DNA of 44,631 nucleotides from Anaerolineae bacterium (GCA_013360465.1 JABWBO010000025.1:1-44631); one strand, 5' to 3'; counted from the stretch's first letter, positions 7,670 to 16,704 are shown. Numbers and translations are program-made. Notes: generated by a model not told the origin, from the sequence alone.

Positions 7670-8926
7670 TTAGCTCGATAGGGCAAGGCGCAGCAGGTCC
7701 AGGGCTTGCAGGGTGAGCAGGTTGCGCAGCGTGCCGCCATAGCGCCGCTCGCCGCCGTCGAAGTCGCAGAAGCGCCCCGGCTGCGTGCGCAGATGTGACC
7801 CGTCACTGGCGATTCCGCTGTCCGGCAGGGGGCGCGCCGCCGCCCACAGATGGATCAGCGGCGTGCCCCGTTCGCCCGCCAGATCGACCAGCGTCTCGTT
7901 GAACGCCAGCGAGGAGTCGTAGGCGTCGCGCCCTGGCAGCACGACGAATGTGGTCAGCACCGGGATGACGCCGCGCGCCAGCGTCTCATCGAGAATTCGG
8001 TTGATGTTCTCGCGATACGCCGTCTGCGACATGGCGATCACATCCCTGCCGCCCAGCATCAGGATGACGGCGGCGGGGCGCGTCGTGCGCAGCTCGCAGG
8101 TCAGCGGCGTCTCGCCCGATTCGCAGCGGGCGTCCGTCGCCCAAAGCGGGTCGAGCGCGGCGGCGCTGTTGAACCCCATCTGCACGGCGGCGCTCTGATG
8201 CGTGAACGCCGACTCGCCGCCGCTCAGGGGAGGGGTATTGAAGTAATCGACGGTCTGCTGCAAATAGCCGTAGCTGCCCCAGGCGCAGTAGTTCTCCAGG
8301 ATCAGCGGGCGCAGAAAATCGCCGCTCAGGCTGTTGCTGTCGCCGACCGTCGTGAAGCCGCGCGGGTTGTTGCCCAGCGCCCGCCCCCGCTCGATGATCG
8401 CCCGGACCTGCGGCGTGTCGAACTGCCACAGCAGCGGCACGCCGAACAGCGCCAGTTCCGCCGCGTCCAGCGGCGGCAGGGCTGCCGCCTCGACCGGCTG
8501 GGCGGTCGGCGCGGCGGCGACGATGAAAGGCGTAGGCGACGGGAAGACGAAGGGCAGCGGCGCGAGCGTTGGCGAGAGCGCGGTCGCGGAGATCGGGCGC
8601 AGGGCGCGGGTCGGAAGCGCGGCGACCACAGCATCCGGCATCAGCGGCGGCGCGCCTTCCAGTCCGCGCGAAAGCGTCGTTAGGGGTGTGGGTTCCGGCG
8701 ATGACGGCTCAGCGCTCGCCGGCACAATCGACGGATTAGCGCCATATGGAGTGGGCAGCAGGATCGGCTGGATCGGCGTTGAAGCGGAGGGTGAAGGGTA
8801 TGCCGGGAGCGGCATCGTCGTGAAGGGTGCGGCGGTCGGCAGATGCGCCGGCGTGGGCAGCGGCGCAACCCCCGCCGCTGCGCACCCGCTCAGGATCAGC
8901 AGCGCCAGGAGCCAGAACCGGTTCAT
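7670..8926 (-). CDS. SGNH-fold lipoprotein with Pro-rich linker
   Basis: A lipoprotein signal (MNRFWLLALLILSGC, Cys15 as the acylated residue) is followed by ~130 residues rich in Pro, Ser, Thr and Ala, which look like a spacer away from the membrane. An SGNH hydrolase/transferase domain covers ~165-415. Block I is GDS (Ser197) and block V is DGSH (Asp375, His378). In block III the usual Asn of GxND is Arg294 (LGGRD). The start at 8926 is chosen because its ATG overlaps the stop of the upstream SGNH gene (ATGA). Its 3' end is duplicated as the remnant at 4199-4420. By analogy with DltD and PatB-type proteins it would act on acyl esters of surface glycans. The missing oxyanion Asn makes simple esterase activity uncertain. 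Confidence 0.8.
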   Translation of the reverse strand: MNRFWLLALLILSGCAAAGVAPLPTPAHLPTAAPFTTMPLPAYPSPSASTPIQPILLPTPYGANPSIVPASAEPSSPEPTPLTTLSRGLEGAPPLMPDAVVAALPTRALRPISATALSPTLAPLPFVFPSPTPFIVAAAPTAQPVEAAALPPLDAAELALFGVPLLWQFDTPQVRAIIERGRALGNNPRGFTTVGDSNSLSGDFLRPLILENYCAWGSYGYLQQTVDYFNTPPLSGGESAFTHQSAAVQMGFNSAAALDPLWATDARCESGETPLTCELRTTRPAAVILMLGGRDVIAMSQTAYRENINRILDETLARGVIPVLTTFVVLPGRDAYDSSLAFNETLVDLAGERGTPLIHLWAAARPLPDSGIASDGSHLRTQPGRFCDFDGGERRYGGTLRNLLTLQALDLLRLALSS

Positions 8927-9975
8927 GCGTCGTCCATGAGTTCCCACAGGGCAGCCAGCATTTGCAGCGTCGTCAGGTTGCGCGCCACATGCCCATAATA
9001 CAGGTTGCCGGCGCGAAAATCGACCGATCCGGCGAAGCCTCTAGGCGGCGCGTTGGGATGCACCCCGTCCTCATCCAGACCATACCCCGGCAGCAGCCAC
9101 AGCGCGGCATAGGTCTCCATCAGGGGCAGGTGATATTCCGCCGCCAGCCCACGCACGATCTGGTTGAAGGCGTCCACCCGCTCTTCGAAGCCGACGCGCA
9201 GCGGGATGGTACTGAGTACCGGCACGATGCCGCGCGCCGTCGTCAGGTCGATGATCCGGCGCATGTTGTGGGCATATTCGCCGGGGTCCAGCACACCGAC
9301 ATCGTTGGAGCCGAGCAGGATCAGCGCCAGCGCCGGCTGCATGAGGCGGTACTCGCACAGCAGCGGCGGCTCGTCTTCCCGGCAGGTTTCGGAGTCGGCA
9401 TAGGACGCGGTCAGCACCGAGTACGAAGTCCAGCCGACGCCCGCTGCCAGCGAGCGCCGGGCGAACGAGTCGCCGCTGAAGCCGGCGAGGGCGCTTTCCA
9501 GGTAGCCGTAATCGGCGAGGCGGGCGAATCCTTCGGCGACCGGTTTCAGGTAGTGATCGGCGACGGTCAGGCTGTCACCCACCTTGGCGAAGGCGTCGCT
9601 GCGCCGTCCGAGCGTCCGACCGAGCGCCAGCAGCGCCTCGACCCGCTCGATCACCGTCGGTTCCAGGCGCACCCGTCCATCGAGCAGGACTGCGGCATCT
9701 TCGCGGATGAAGGTCGTCAGTTCGCGGTAGACCCACCCTACAGCACCGCGATCCGTCATGACGTACAGCCAGCCGCCGCCGGGCGACAGGCGCATCACCG
9801 TGAGCGAAGTTCCGCCCGGCAGCGTTTCGAGGATGCTCGCCTCCAGAGATGGCGCGGCGCGCAGGTTGACGCGCCCGACTTCAGGGTTGATCATGGCGTC
9901 CTGTGCGCGCAAGAGTCGTCCTCCAGGTGCGGTCAGGAGAAACGCCGTCAGCAGCAGCCAGCGGAGAAATCGCAC
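8923..9975 (-). CDS. secreted SH3-SGNH hydrolase/acyltransferase
   Basis: After a signal peptide (ends near LLRAQ, residue ~25) comes a bacterial SH3 domain (~34-85, VNLRAAPSLEA to GWVYREL), a module that binds cell-wall glycans or peptides. An SGNH domain follows with a full set of catalytic blocks: Ser135 in GDSL, Asn224 in GSND, Asp303 and His306 in DGVH. The start is taken as GTG at 9975, preceded by AAGGA and 14 nt after the ligase stop. An upstream in-frame start at 10026 would overlap the ligase and add an Arg-rich extension before the signal peptide. It is translationally coupled to the next SGNH gene. It is closely similar in layout to the SH3-SGNH protein at 18038-19183. Confidence 0.82.
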   Translation of the reverse strand: MRFLRWLLLTAFLLTAPGGRLLRAQDAMINPEVGRVNLRAAPSLEASILETLPGGTSLTVMRLSPGGGWLYVMTDRGAVGWVYRELTTFIREDAAVLLDGRVRLEPTVIERVEALLALGRTLGRRSDAFAKVGDSLTVADHYLKPVAEGFARLADYGYLESALAGFSGDSFARRSLAAGVGWTSYSVLTASYADSETCREDEPPLLCEYRLMQPALALILLGSNDVGVLDPGEYAHNMRRIIDLTTARGIVPVLSTIPLRVGFEERVDAFNQIVRGLAAEYHLPLMETYAALWLLPGYGLDEDGVHPNAPPRGFAGSVDFRAGNLYYGHVARNLTTLQMLAALWELMDDA

Positions 9976-9989
9976 GCCCCGTCCTTGCG

Positions 9990-11684
9990 CTAGTCCGCCC
10001 CTTCGGCGTCGCGTTCTTGCAGCCACTTCGCCCGGTTCGCCGAACGGGCGATCTTGCCGCTGGAAGTCTTGATCAGCCAGCGATCATCGACCAGTTTGAC
10101 GTAGCTGACGGTCACGCCGGCGCGCGCTGCCACTGTCCGGCGGATGTCGGCATTGATGGCGCGCAGCCCTTCGTCATCGGGCGCGCCGATCACCTCGGCG
10201 ATGACGACGACCAGCTCGGTCCCTTCACGCTCGTCGAACACCCCGAACGCCACCGCCCGACCGGGGTAGACGCCGCCCACCTGATTGACGATGGCTTCCA
10301 GGTCGGCAGGGAAGATGTTCTTGCCGCCGTTGATGATCAGGTCTTTCTTGCGCCCGCTGACGTAGACCTCGCCGTCCGCCAGATAGCCCAGGTCGCCGGA
10401 CAGGAACCAGCCGTCAGCGCCCAGGGGGTGAAGGTCCGGGCGCTTGTAATATTCGCTCAGCAGACAGTCGCTGCGCACGGCGAACTCGCCGACCTCCCGG
10501 TCGCCCAGCACGCGCCCCGACGCCGGATCGACGACGCGGATTTCGGTGTGGCGGATCACACTTCCGCACGACACCTTGGTGACGGCGCGCGGGTGGTCCG
10601 GCGGCACGACGACCGCCCGACCCTGCACTTCCAGCAATGCCCGATCCAGCATCTCGACTCGTGGGATCGTCCCCACCGGCGTCTGCGAGACGGCGAAGAC
10701 GTTCTCCGCCATGCCATAGCCGACGGTCAGCATCTCGCGGCGGCAGCCGATTCCTGCGAAGCGCTCGAAGAACAGGCGGTGACTCTCGTCGGCGACCGGT
10801 TCCGACTCGTTGATGAACAGCCGCATCGAGGCGAGCGACAGCCCTTCCAGGTCGCGCTCGCGAATGCGCCGGGCACAGTGGTTGTAGGCGAAGTTCGGCA
10901 GCCAGCAGAGCGTCCCCTGGTATTCGGTGATGGCGCGCAGCAGCATCGCCGGGGCTTTGACCCATTCGAACGGCGACATCAGGATCAGCGGGATGCCCTG
11001 GATCAGCGGCATGAGGAAGCCGGCGATCAAGCCCATGTCGTGATACAGCGGCAGCCAGCTCACAATCACGTCGGACTCGCTCAGGGCGATGGCTTCGTGG
11101 TAGCTCGCCAGGTGGTTGAGTACCGCCCGATGCGACAGCGCCACCCCTTTTTGCAGCCCGGTCGTCCCGCTGGAATGCTGTAAGAAGGCGATGTCATCCG
11201 GGGCGGCAGGCACGCCGTCCGACTCCGCCGGCGCTGCCGACTCAACCTGTGCCGTGCTGTAGACGGCGCAGGACACCACTTCGCGCAGCAGCGACGCGAA
11301 ATCGTCGGTCGTGAAGACGGCTTTGACGCCCTCCCGCGCCGCCAGGTCGCCGACGCTCTGCCGGTAGATCAGCGGATCGAGCTTCTCGGTCAGCGTGGGA
11401 AACATCGACGGGATCGCGCCGATCCACAGCGCACCCCAGAAGGCGGCGATGCTCTCCAGCCCGTGCGTGTGGGCGATGACGATCAGGTCGCCGGGTCCGA
11501 CGCCCTGTGCCCGCAGCGCGGCGGCAGCGCGCTGCATCAGCCGTCGAAACTCGCCGCGCGTGATGACCAGCGGCGGAGACGCCTGACTGATCATGACCAG
11601 GGCGACGGCGGCGGAATCGGCAGAGGTCAGGACGGCGGAGTCCAGCAGCATATGATAGCGGTCCCGGGTTTCCAGGCTGAGCAT
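9990..11684 (-). CDS. fatty-acyl-AMP ligase-like adenylating enzyme
   Basis: An ANL-superfamily enzyme that activates a carboxylic acid as acyl-AMP and usually passes it to a carrier protein. Seen: the P-loop SSGTTGLQKG at 171-180, WLPLYHDMGL at 210-219 (a hallmark of FAAL-type ligases), GYGMAEN near 342, SGDLGYLADGEVYVSGRKKD and the C-terminal catalytic Lys544 in KTSSGKI. The 564-aa length fits FAALs. It lies 17 nt after an acyl carrier protein gene and just before two SGNH genes. I infer that it charges that ACP, as DltA charges DltC. The sequence looks more like a fatty/hydroxy-acid ligase than a D-alanine ligase. The start ATG at 11684 has no clear Shine-Dalgarno sequence. Confidence 0.85.
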   Translation of the reverse strand: MLSLETRDRYHMLLDSAVLTSADSAAVALVMISQASPPLVITRGEFRRLMQRAAAALRAQGVGPGDLIVIAHTHGLESIAAFWGALWIGAIPSMFPTLTEKLDPLIYRQSVGDLAAREGVKAVFTTDDFASLLREVVSCAVYSTAQVESAAPAESDGVPAAPDDIAFLQHSSGTTGLQKGVALSHRAVLNHLASYHEAIALSESDVIVSWLPLYHDMGLIAGFLMPLIQGIPLILMSPFEWVKAPAMLLRAITEYQGTLCWLPNFAYNHCARRIRERDLEGLSLASMRLFINESEPVADESHRLFFERFAGIGCRREMLTVGYGMAENVFAVSQTPVGTIPRVEMLDRALLEVQGRAVVVPPDHPRAVTKVSCGSVIRHTEIRVVDPASGRVLGDREVGEFAVRSDCLLSEYYKRPDLHPLGADGWFLSGDLGYLADGEVYVSGRKKDLIINGGKNIFPADLEAIVNQVGGVYPGRAVAFGVFDEREGTELVVVIAEVIGAPDDEGLRAINADIRRTVAARAGVTVSYVKLVDDRWLIKTSSGKIARSANRAKWLQERDAEGAD

Positions 11685-11701
11685 GTGACGGTTCGGCGCG
11701 G

Positions 11702-11950
11702 CTAGAGATCGCGCAGGACCCGCGCGACCATCAGGTCGAGCGTATCCATCTTGGCGACGGTCAGATCGGGATCAGGGATGTAGACGTTGAAGGTCTTCTC
11801 GACGTAGACGCCCAGTTCCGCCAGCGCAAACGAGTCCATCAAACCGCCGGAGATGATTCCTTCGTCGTCCTTCAGCGGATACTTGGCGTCGCGAATCAGT
11901 TCGCGGGTGATGTAGGCGCGCAGCTTCTCGCGAATATCATGTTCAGTCAT
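11702..11950 (-). CDS. acyl carrier protein
   Basis: An 82-aa four-helix carrier protein. Ser40 in the GGLMDSFALAEL segment is the expected 4'-phosphopantetheine attachment site (DS motif at the start of helix 2). The C-terminal region (FNVYIPDPDLTVAKMDTLD) matches PP-binding domains used with AMP ligases rather than the fatty-acid synthase ACP, whose site is usually DSLD. The start ATG at 11950 has GAGGAA eight bases upstream. The adjacent ligase gene is the obvious charging enzyme. It would be the DltC counterpart of the proposed envelope acylation system. Confidence 0.85.
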   Translation of the reverse strand: MTEHDIREKLRAYITRELIRDAKYPLKDDEGIISGGLMDSFALAELGVYVEKTFNVYIPDPDLTVAKMDTLDLMVARVLRDL

Positions 11951-11980
11951 GCGTCGAATTCCTCGCCGGGTGTGTGCGGA

Positions 11981-12934
11981 TCAGTCTCGCTCGTCCTTGG
12001 GCAGGCGGTAGCCAAGGCGGCGCAGCAGATTCTCGTCGCTGCGCCAGTCCTTCAGGACTTTCACATGCAGTTCCAGAAAGACCTTGACCTCAAGCAGCTG
12101 TTCCAGCTCTTCGCGCGCCGCCGCGCCGATCTCCTTGATTTTCGCGCCGTTCTTGCCGATCAGGATGCCCTTCTGCCCCTCCCGCTCGACATAGACGATG
12201 GCGCTGATGTAGTGCAGCGTTTCGCTGCGCTCTTTGTAGCTTTCGATTTCAACGGCGACCGAATACGGCAGTTCATCGTCGGTCGTACCGATGATCTTCT
12301 CGCGGATGACCTCCGATGCCATGAAGCGCAGGTTCAGATCGCTCACCTGATCCACCGGATAGTAGCGGGGACCGAGCGGCATCAGGCTGTACAGCAGCGT
12401 CATCAGGTCGGCGACGTTTTCGCCGGTCAGCGCGCTGACCAACAGGGCATGGTCTGGCTGCATCAGCGCGCGGTAGGCGGCGATTCGCTCCTCGCGCTGT
12501 TCCGGCTTGATCAGGTCCGCCTTGTTGATCAGCAGAACGACAGGCGTCGCGCCGCGCAGCCGCATCACCGTTTCAGCGAGATACTGGTCACGGCGCGACG
12601 GCGGTTCAGACCCGTCGATCAGCACCAGGATGGCATCTGCCTCGCGAAATGCCGTCTCTGCCACCTGGATCATGTATTCCCCCAGCCGGTGCTGCGGCGC
12701 GTGCAGCCCCGGCGTGTCGATCAGCAGAATCTGCCCGCGTTCGTCGGTCAGAATGCCGAGCTGCCGGCGGCGCGTGGTCTGCGGTTTGGGGCTGACGATG
12801 GCGATCTTCTGCGCCAGCAGCCGGTTGATCAGGGTCGATTTGCCCACGTTGGGCGCGCCCACCACCGCCACCACGCCGGAACGGTGATCGGGCGGAAGGT
12901 CGTCGGAGAAAATGTCGTCAAGCTGAGGATTCAT
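11981..12934 (-). CDS. era: GTPase Era
   Basis: Essential GTPase that binds the 3' end of 16S rRNA and helps 30S maturation. G1 is GAPNVGKS (26-33), the switch region contains PKPQTTR, G3 is DTPGLH, G4 is NKAD, and G5 is the SAL motif. The C-terminal third is a KH domain with GILIGKNGAKIKEIG. The length of 317 aa is normal. Its ATG overlaps the stop of the preceding unknown gene (ATGA), and the ACP gene follows 30 nt downstream, so housekeeping era is co-transcribed with the acylation genes. Confidence 0.97.
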   Translation of the reverse strand: MNPQLDDIFSDDLPPDHRSGVVAVVGAPNVGKSTLINRLLAQKIAIVSPKPQTTRRRQLGILTDERGQILLIDTPGLHAPQHRLGEYMIQVAETAFREADAILVLIDGSEPPSRRDQYLAETVMRLRGATPVVLLINKADLIKPEQREERIAAYRALMQPDHALLVSALTGENVADLMTLLYSLMPLGPRYYPVDQVSDLNLRFMASEVIREKIIGTTDDELPYSVAVEIESYKERSETLHYISAIVYVEREGQKGILIGKNGAKIKEIGAAAREELEQLLEVKVFLELHVKVLKDWRSDENLLRRLGYRLPKDERD

Positions 12935-13410
12935 CGGCTGTCCTGCATCAAATTCTGGCGTAAACGCGGCGTAATCGGCGCATCGTCAGGCGCGATCAAA
13001 CGAGTTGGAGCGGCAACCGGCGTGCGGCTGAGGGCATCGGCATAGACCAACACCTGCGGCGGCAGCGCCAGATCGAGCAGCTTGACGGTCAGCATGTCCT
13101 CGCGTCCATCCTCGCGCCAGCCGAACACTTCGGCGCGCGGATAGCGGTTGCTGCTCCGGATGATGAACTCCCAGGCGTCTTCGCCGGTCAGCATCGTGCC
13201 ATAATCGATGACAACCAGCCCAGGCACGATAGACAAGTGCGGTTTGCCCAGCAGGCGCAGCCCATAGCGGACGACGAACGCGCCGCTCGCCAGGATAGTG
13301 CAGTCCGGCGGCGGCGCAGCGGCAAGCGCCTGGGTTCCTTCGGTGATCACCACATAACCGGCGAAGCTGTCGCCGATCGGCTGGCGTTCAGGGATAGTCG
13401 GGCGCGCCAT
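12931..13410 (-). CDS. unknown protein upstream of era
   Basis: A 159-aa protein with no signal peptide or membrane segment. It alternates short beta-strand-like stretches (CTILASGAFVVRYGLRLLG, LSIVPGLVVIDYG) with a C-terminal Pro- and Arg-rich tail. I do not recognise the family. It is probably real because its stop overlaps the era start by four bases (ATGA) and codon use matches its neighbours. No strong ribosome binding site is seen before the ATG at 13410. Confidence 0.65.
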   Translation of the reverse strand: MARPTIPERQPIGDSFAGYVVITEGTQALAAAPPPDCTILASGAFVVRYGLRLLGKPHLSIVPGLVVIDYGTMLTGEDAWEFIIRSSNRYPRAEVFGWREDGREDMLTVKLLDLALPPQVLVYADALSRTPVAAPTRLIAPDDAPITPRLRQNLMQDSR

Positions 13411-13472
13411 AACGACTCATCAGCAGCCCATCCCGCTCCAAAGCGCGACAGGTCTGCTGGTTCGGGTTGTCC

Positions 13473-13847
13473 TCAGTGGGCGTGTCCGCCGGCGGCGGGC
13501 AGCGCGGCTTTTCCTTCGCCCGACGGCAGGCTTTGCTGCATCCCTTCGGGCAGCAGCAGGTCTTCACCGTGCGCCTCATGCGCACCGTGCCCATGCCCGC
13601 TGTCTTTCGGCTCATTGATGTCGTCGAAATGTTCGAACGGGCGCACGACGGCAGCCCAGGTCACGATGCCGACGATCAGCAGCAGCAGCCCGGCGACGAA
13701 CAGATAGCCGACCGCGCCCCCTTCGACAGCGGCGTTGTTGACCACGCCCAACGCCAGGGCGATGATGATCAGAACGAGTCCGCCGCCTGCCGTAAGGGCA
13801 AGCCCGAAGGCGACAGGCTGTCGGCTGGGGTGTCCATGACTATCCAC
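13473..13847 (-). CDS. two-helix membrane protein with His-rich tail
   Basis: A 124-aa protein starting with GTG at 13847, chosen because AGGAG lies eight bases upstream at 13856-13860. A longer reading from 13898 would begin inside the predicted promoter. The N terminus is short and His-containing (MDSHGHPSRQ). Two membrane helices follow (~15-37 and ~47-70), then a soluble tail with DSGHGHGAHEAHGE and a terminal GGHAH, which looks able to bind metal ions. The family is not recognised; a small accessory subunit of a respiratory or metal-handling complex is one possibility. It is the first gene of the era run. Confidence 0.65.
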   Translation of the reverse strand: MDSHGHPSRQPVAFGLALTAGGGLVLIIIALALGVVNNAAVEGGAVGYLFVAGLLLLIVGIVTWAAVVRPFEHFDDINEPKDSGHGHGAHEAHGEDLLLPEGMQQSLPSGEGKAALPAAGGHAH

Positions 13848-13897
13848 GAGTTGCGCTCCTCGACATACAGCATCGGCTCGACGTTCGAATTGGCTCA

Positions 13898-13926
13898 ATT
13901 GTGCCGCCGTACGGAGCTTACGTCAA
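13898..13926 (-). promoter_or_regulatory. promoter of the era-ACP-SGNH run
   Basis: On the minus strand TTGACG (13926-13921) is followed by a 17-bp spacer and CACAAT (13903-13898). Transcription would start near 13890 and read into the GTG at 13847. The genes from 13847 down to 6831 are separated by at most about 60 bp, so this may drive the whole run. Confidence 0.5.
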
Positions 13927-14014
13927 CCTCACGCCTGCGATTCTGGCAGCGCGGCGCTGGATCAGTCTATACTGTGACGCTCATTCAGGGTGATAGACAA
14001 GGTGGAGTGCAGGC

Positions 14015-14650
14015 GTGGGCATACGGATTCTGCTGATCCGGCACGGTCAGACCGACTGGAATATCGAAGGACGCTGGCAGGGGATGGAGGATGTGCCGCT
14101 CAACGACGTGGGACTCGCCCAGGCTCAGGCGCTCGCCGAGTACCTGGTGCAGAACCCCATCAGCGCTATCTTCAGCAGCGACCTGCAGCGCGCCGCCGAA
14201 ACCGCGCGGCTGATCGGCGAGCGGCTGGCGCTGCGCCCGCGCCTCGATCCGCGCCTGCGCGAGCTGAACATCGGCGCGCTTCAGGGTCTCACTTACGCGG
14301 AAATGTCCGAGCGCCATCCCGCCGCCGTCCGGCAGATGCGCGACGACTACATGGGGTTCATCTTCCCCGAAGGCGAATCGCGCCGCATGCTGCAAGACCG
14401 CGCCTATGACTTCTGGCAGGAGACGACGGCTGCTGAGCCAGGTCCTGAAGTCGCCATCATCACGCACGGTGGATGGATTCGCGTCCTGCTGCTCCATCTT
14501 TTCCCCGAAGAGATGAGCGCCGGCGGTCACGCCTTCGGAAACACGTCGATCACCTTCATCGAGCAGGAGGCGGATGGCTGGCGGCTCAGTCAGATCGGTT
14601 CCACCGCCCACCTGACCGAAGAAGGACAGATCAACAAAGATTCGCTCTAG
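14015..14650 (+). CDS. histidine phosphatase (phosphoglycerate mutase-like)
   Basis: The RHG motif LIRHGQTDWN (His9) supplies the phospho-accepting histidine. The second catalytic part is ITHGGWIRVLL (~150), and the downstream GALQGLTYAE segment is typical of the cofactor-dependent phosphoglycerate mutase/CobC/broad phosphatase group. At 211 aa it is shorter than glycolytic GpmA (~230-250), so a broad-specificity phosphatase is more likely. The start is GTG at 14015 with GGTGGAG at 14001-14007. A -10-like TATACT at 13968-13973 with a weak -35 lies upstream. Confidence 0.85.
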   Translation: MGIRILLIRHGQTDWNIEGRWQGMEDVPLNDVGLAQAQALAEYLVQNPISAIFSSDLQRAAETARLIGERLALRPRLDPRLRELNIGALQGLTYAEMSERHPAAVRQMRDDYMGFIFPEGESRRMLQDRAYDFWQETTAAEPGPEVAIITHGGWIRVLLLHLFPEEMSAGGHAFGNTSITFIEQEADGWRLSQIGSTAHLTEEGQINKDSL

Positions 14651-14658
14651 CAATTTCC

Positions 14659-14725
14659 TGTGATGAAATGCACAAATGAATAGGTGATCTGTCACGACAT
14701 CAATGTCACGACGACGTGCTATAGT
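14659..14725 (+). promoter_or_regulatory. pckG control region: CRP/FNR-like site, direct repeats and -10 box
   Basis: TGTGA-N6-GCACA (14659-14674) differs by one base from the CRP/FNR consensus TGTGA-N6-TCACA. Two direct repeats TGTCACGAC follow at 14690-14698 and 14704-14712 (14-bp period). TATAGT at 14720-14725 would serve as the -10, with no good -35, which fits a promoter that needs an activator. The CRP-like site is centred ~65 bp before the predicted start. Regulator identity is inference. Confidence 0.4.
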
Positions 14726-14775
14726 TGTCCATGTTCAACCCCATTTGGATAGAACCTAACTCATTGGAGGCAGGC

Positions 14776-16665
14776 ATGGCTATCCCGAACGACATCCGCC
14801 CGGTCAGTCCTGAGACGCTTGTTTTTCCTGATGCCGCCCGAAGCGAGCGCTTCAAGCAGTTCGTGCGCGACGCTGTGGCACTCTGCAAGCCAGACGCCGT
14901 CGTCTTCTGCGATGGCAGCGAAGAAGAATACCAGGGTCTTTGCGACCTGATGGTCGAAAGCGGCACCTTCATCCGCCTGAACCCGGACAAGCGCCCCAAC
15001 AGCTTCCTTTCGCGGTCCGACCCGTCGGACGTGGCGCGCGTGGAGAGCCGGACGTTTATTTGCAGCCTCAACAAGGATGACGCCGGTCCGACCAATAACT
15101 GGGTGAATCCGAAGGAAATGCACGAGACCCTCAACGGTCTCTTCGACGGCTGCATGCGCGGGCGCACCCTGTACGTCATCCCCTTCTCGATGGGTCCGCT
15201 GGGATCGCCCATCGCCTACATCGGCGTTGAAATCACCGACTCGCCCTACGTCGTCGTGAACATGAAGATCATGACCCGCATGGGCGCCAAAGTGCTGGAG
15301 GTCCTCGGCACGGGCGATGACTTCGTACCCTGTATGCACTCGGTCGGCATGCCGCTGGAACCCGGTCAGAAGGATGTCCCCTGGCCCTGCGAAAGCGATG
15401 TCAGCCGCAAGTACATCGTCCACTTCCCTGAAGAGCGGTCGATCTGGTCTTATGGCAGCGGTTACGGCGGCAATGCCCTGTTGGGCAAGAAGTGCCTGGC
15501 GCTGCGCATCGCCTCGGTACTCGGTCGCGATGAGGGCTGGTTGGCGGAACACATGCTGATCCTCGGCGTCGAAGAGCCATCGGGTCGCAAGACCTATGTC
15601 GGGGCGGCGTTTCCCAGCGCCTGCGGCAAGACCAATTTCGCCATGCTCATCCCGCCGCAGGAATATCAGGGCTGGAAGGTGACGACGGTCGGCGACGACA
15701 TCGCCTGGATCAAGCCGGGCAAGGATGGACGCCTTTACGCCATCAATCCTGAGGCGGGCTTCTTCGGCGTCGCGCCCGGCACGTCGTACAAGACCAACCC
15801 CAACGCGATGGACTCGCTGAAAGCCAACATCATTTTCACCAACGTCGCCCTGACCGACGATGGCGATGTCTGGTGGGAAGGCATGGACGGTCCTGCGCCG
15901 GCGCACGCCATCGACTGGCAGGGCAACGACTGGACTCCGGCGAGCGAAAGGAAGGCAGCGCATCCTAATTCGCGCTTCACCGCTCCCGCCAGCCAGTGCC
16001 CCAGCATCGACCCACAATGGGAAAACCCCGAAGGCGTTCCGATCAAAGCGTTCATCTTCGGCGGGCGGCGCGCCACGACGGTGCCGCTGGTCTATCAGGC
16101 ATTCAACTGGACATTCGGCGTCTACATCGGCGCAACGATGGGTTCGGAAGTCACAGCGGCGGCGCTCGATGCGGCGGCAGGCGTGCGGCGCGACCCGCTG
16201 GCGATGCTGCCGTTCATCGGCTATCACATGGCGAGCTACTTCAACCACTGGCTGAACATCGGCAGGCAGATCAGCAATCCGCCGCGCATCTTCAGCGTCA
16301 ACTGGTTCCGTAAGGATGCCGAGGGTAATTATTTGTGGCCCGGCTTCAGCGAGAACATGCGCGTGCTGCGCTGGATCGTCGAGCGCGCCAACGGGGCGGC
16401 GAACGCCGTCGAAGCGCCGATCGGGCGTATGCCCCGCTACAACGATCTGGACTGGAAGGGCATGGAGGACTTCACCGAAGCGCAATTCCAGGAACTCATG
16501 GCGGTGAATCGCGACGACTGGACCCGCGAGCTGCTGCTGCACGAGGAGCTGATCATGAAGCTGTACGACCGCATGCCGCACGAGCTGATCGCCATTCGGC
16601 GTCTGCTGCTCAGCACACTGTGGCGGTCGCCCTCGCACTGGGATATCGGTTCGCTGAACTCCTAG
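14776..16665 (+). CDS. pckG: phosphoenolpyruvate carboxykinase (GTP)
   Basis: Interconverts oxaloacetate and PEP with GTP/GDP, the entry to gluconeogenesis. The GTP-type P-loop FPSACGKTN is at 279-287, with the mobile Cys283 characteristic of the GTP family. Also visible are the [20 protein letters not shown] and [12 protein letters not shown] segments. The length of 629 aa is normal. The start at 14776 ([12 protein letters not shown]) is chosen because GGAGG lies at 14766-14770; an in-frame TTG at 14725 falls on the -10 box. mdh follows 185 bp downstream, and the two enzymes share oxaloacetate as an intermediate. Confidence 0.97.
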   Translation: MAIPNDIRPVSPETLVFPDAARSERFKQFVRDAVALCKPDAVVFCDGSEEEYQGLCDLMVESGTFIRLNPDKRPNSFLSRSDPSDVARVESRTFICSLNKDDAGPTNNWVNPKEMHETLNGLFDGCMRGRTLYVIPFSMGPLGSPIAYIGVEITDSPYVVVNMKIMTRMGAKVLEVLGTGDDFVPCMHSVGMPLEPGQKDVPWPCESDVSRKYIVHFPEERSIWSYGSGYGGNALLGKKCLALRIASVLGRDEGWLAEHMLILGVEEPSGRKTYVGAAFPSACGKTNFAMLIPPQEYQGWKVTTVGDDIAWIKPGKDGRLYAINPEAGFFGVAPGTSYKTNPNAMDSLKANIIFTNVALTDDGDVWWEGMDGPAPAHAIDWQGNDWTPASERKAAHPNSRFTAPASQCPSIDPQWENPEGVPIKAFIFGGRRATTVPLVYQAFNWTFGVYIGATMGSEVTAAALDAAAGVRRDPLAMLPFIGYHMASYFNHWLNIGRQISNPPRIFSVNWFRKDAEGNYLWPGFSENMRVLRWIVERANGAANAVEAPIGRMPRYNDLDWKGMEDFTEAQFQELMAVNRDDWTRELLLHEELIMKLYDRMPHELIAIRRLLLSTLWRSPSHWDIGSLNS

Positions 16666-16704
16666 CCGCCGCGTGGTCACAGACAGTCGGCTTTGCGGCG
16701 CAAT

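Noticed and set aside
7670-12000. Non-ribosomal peptide or polyketide cluster
   Set aside because: An ACP and an adenylating enzyme are present, but there is no condensation, ketosynthase or thioesterase domain; the SGNH neighbours fit envelope acylation better.
13388-13615. Cys-rich 75-codon minus-strand frame (CCCPKGCSKAC)
   Set aside because: Overlaps the His-rich membrane protein in another frame, has no ribosome binding site, and its Cys cluster arises from GC-rich codons.
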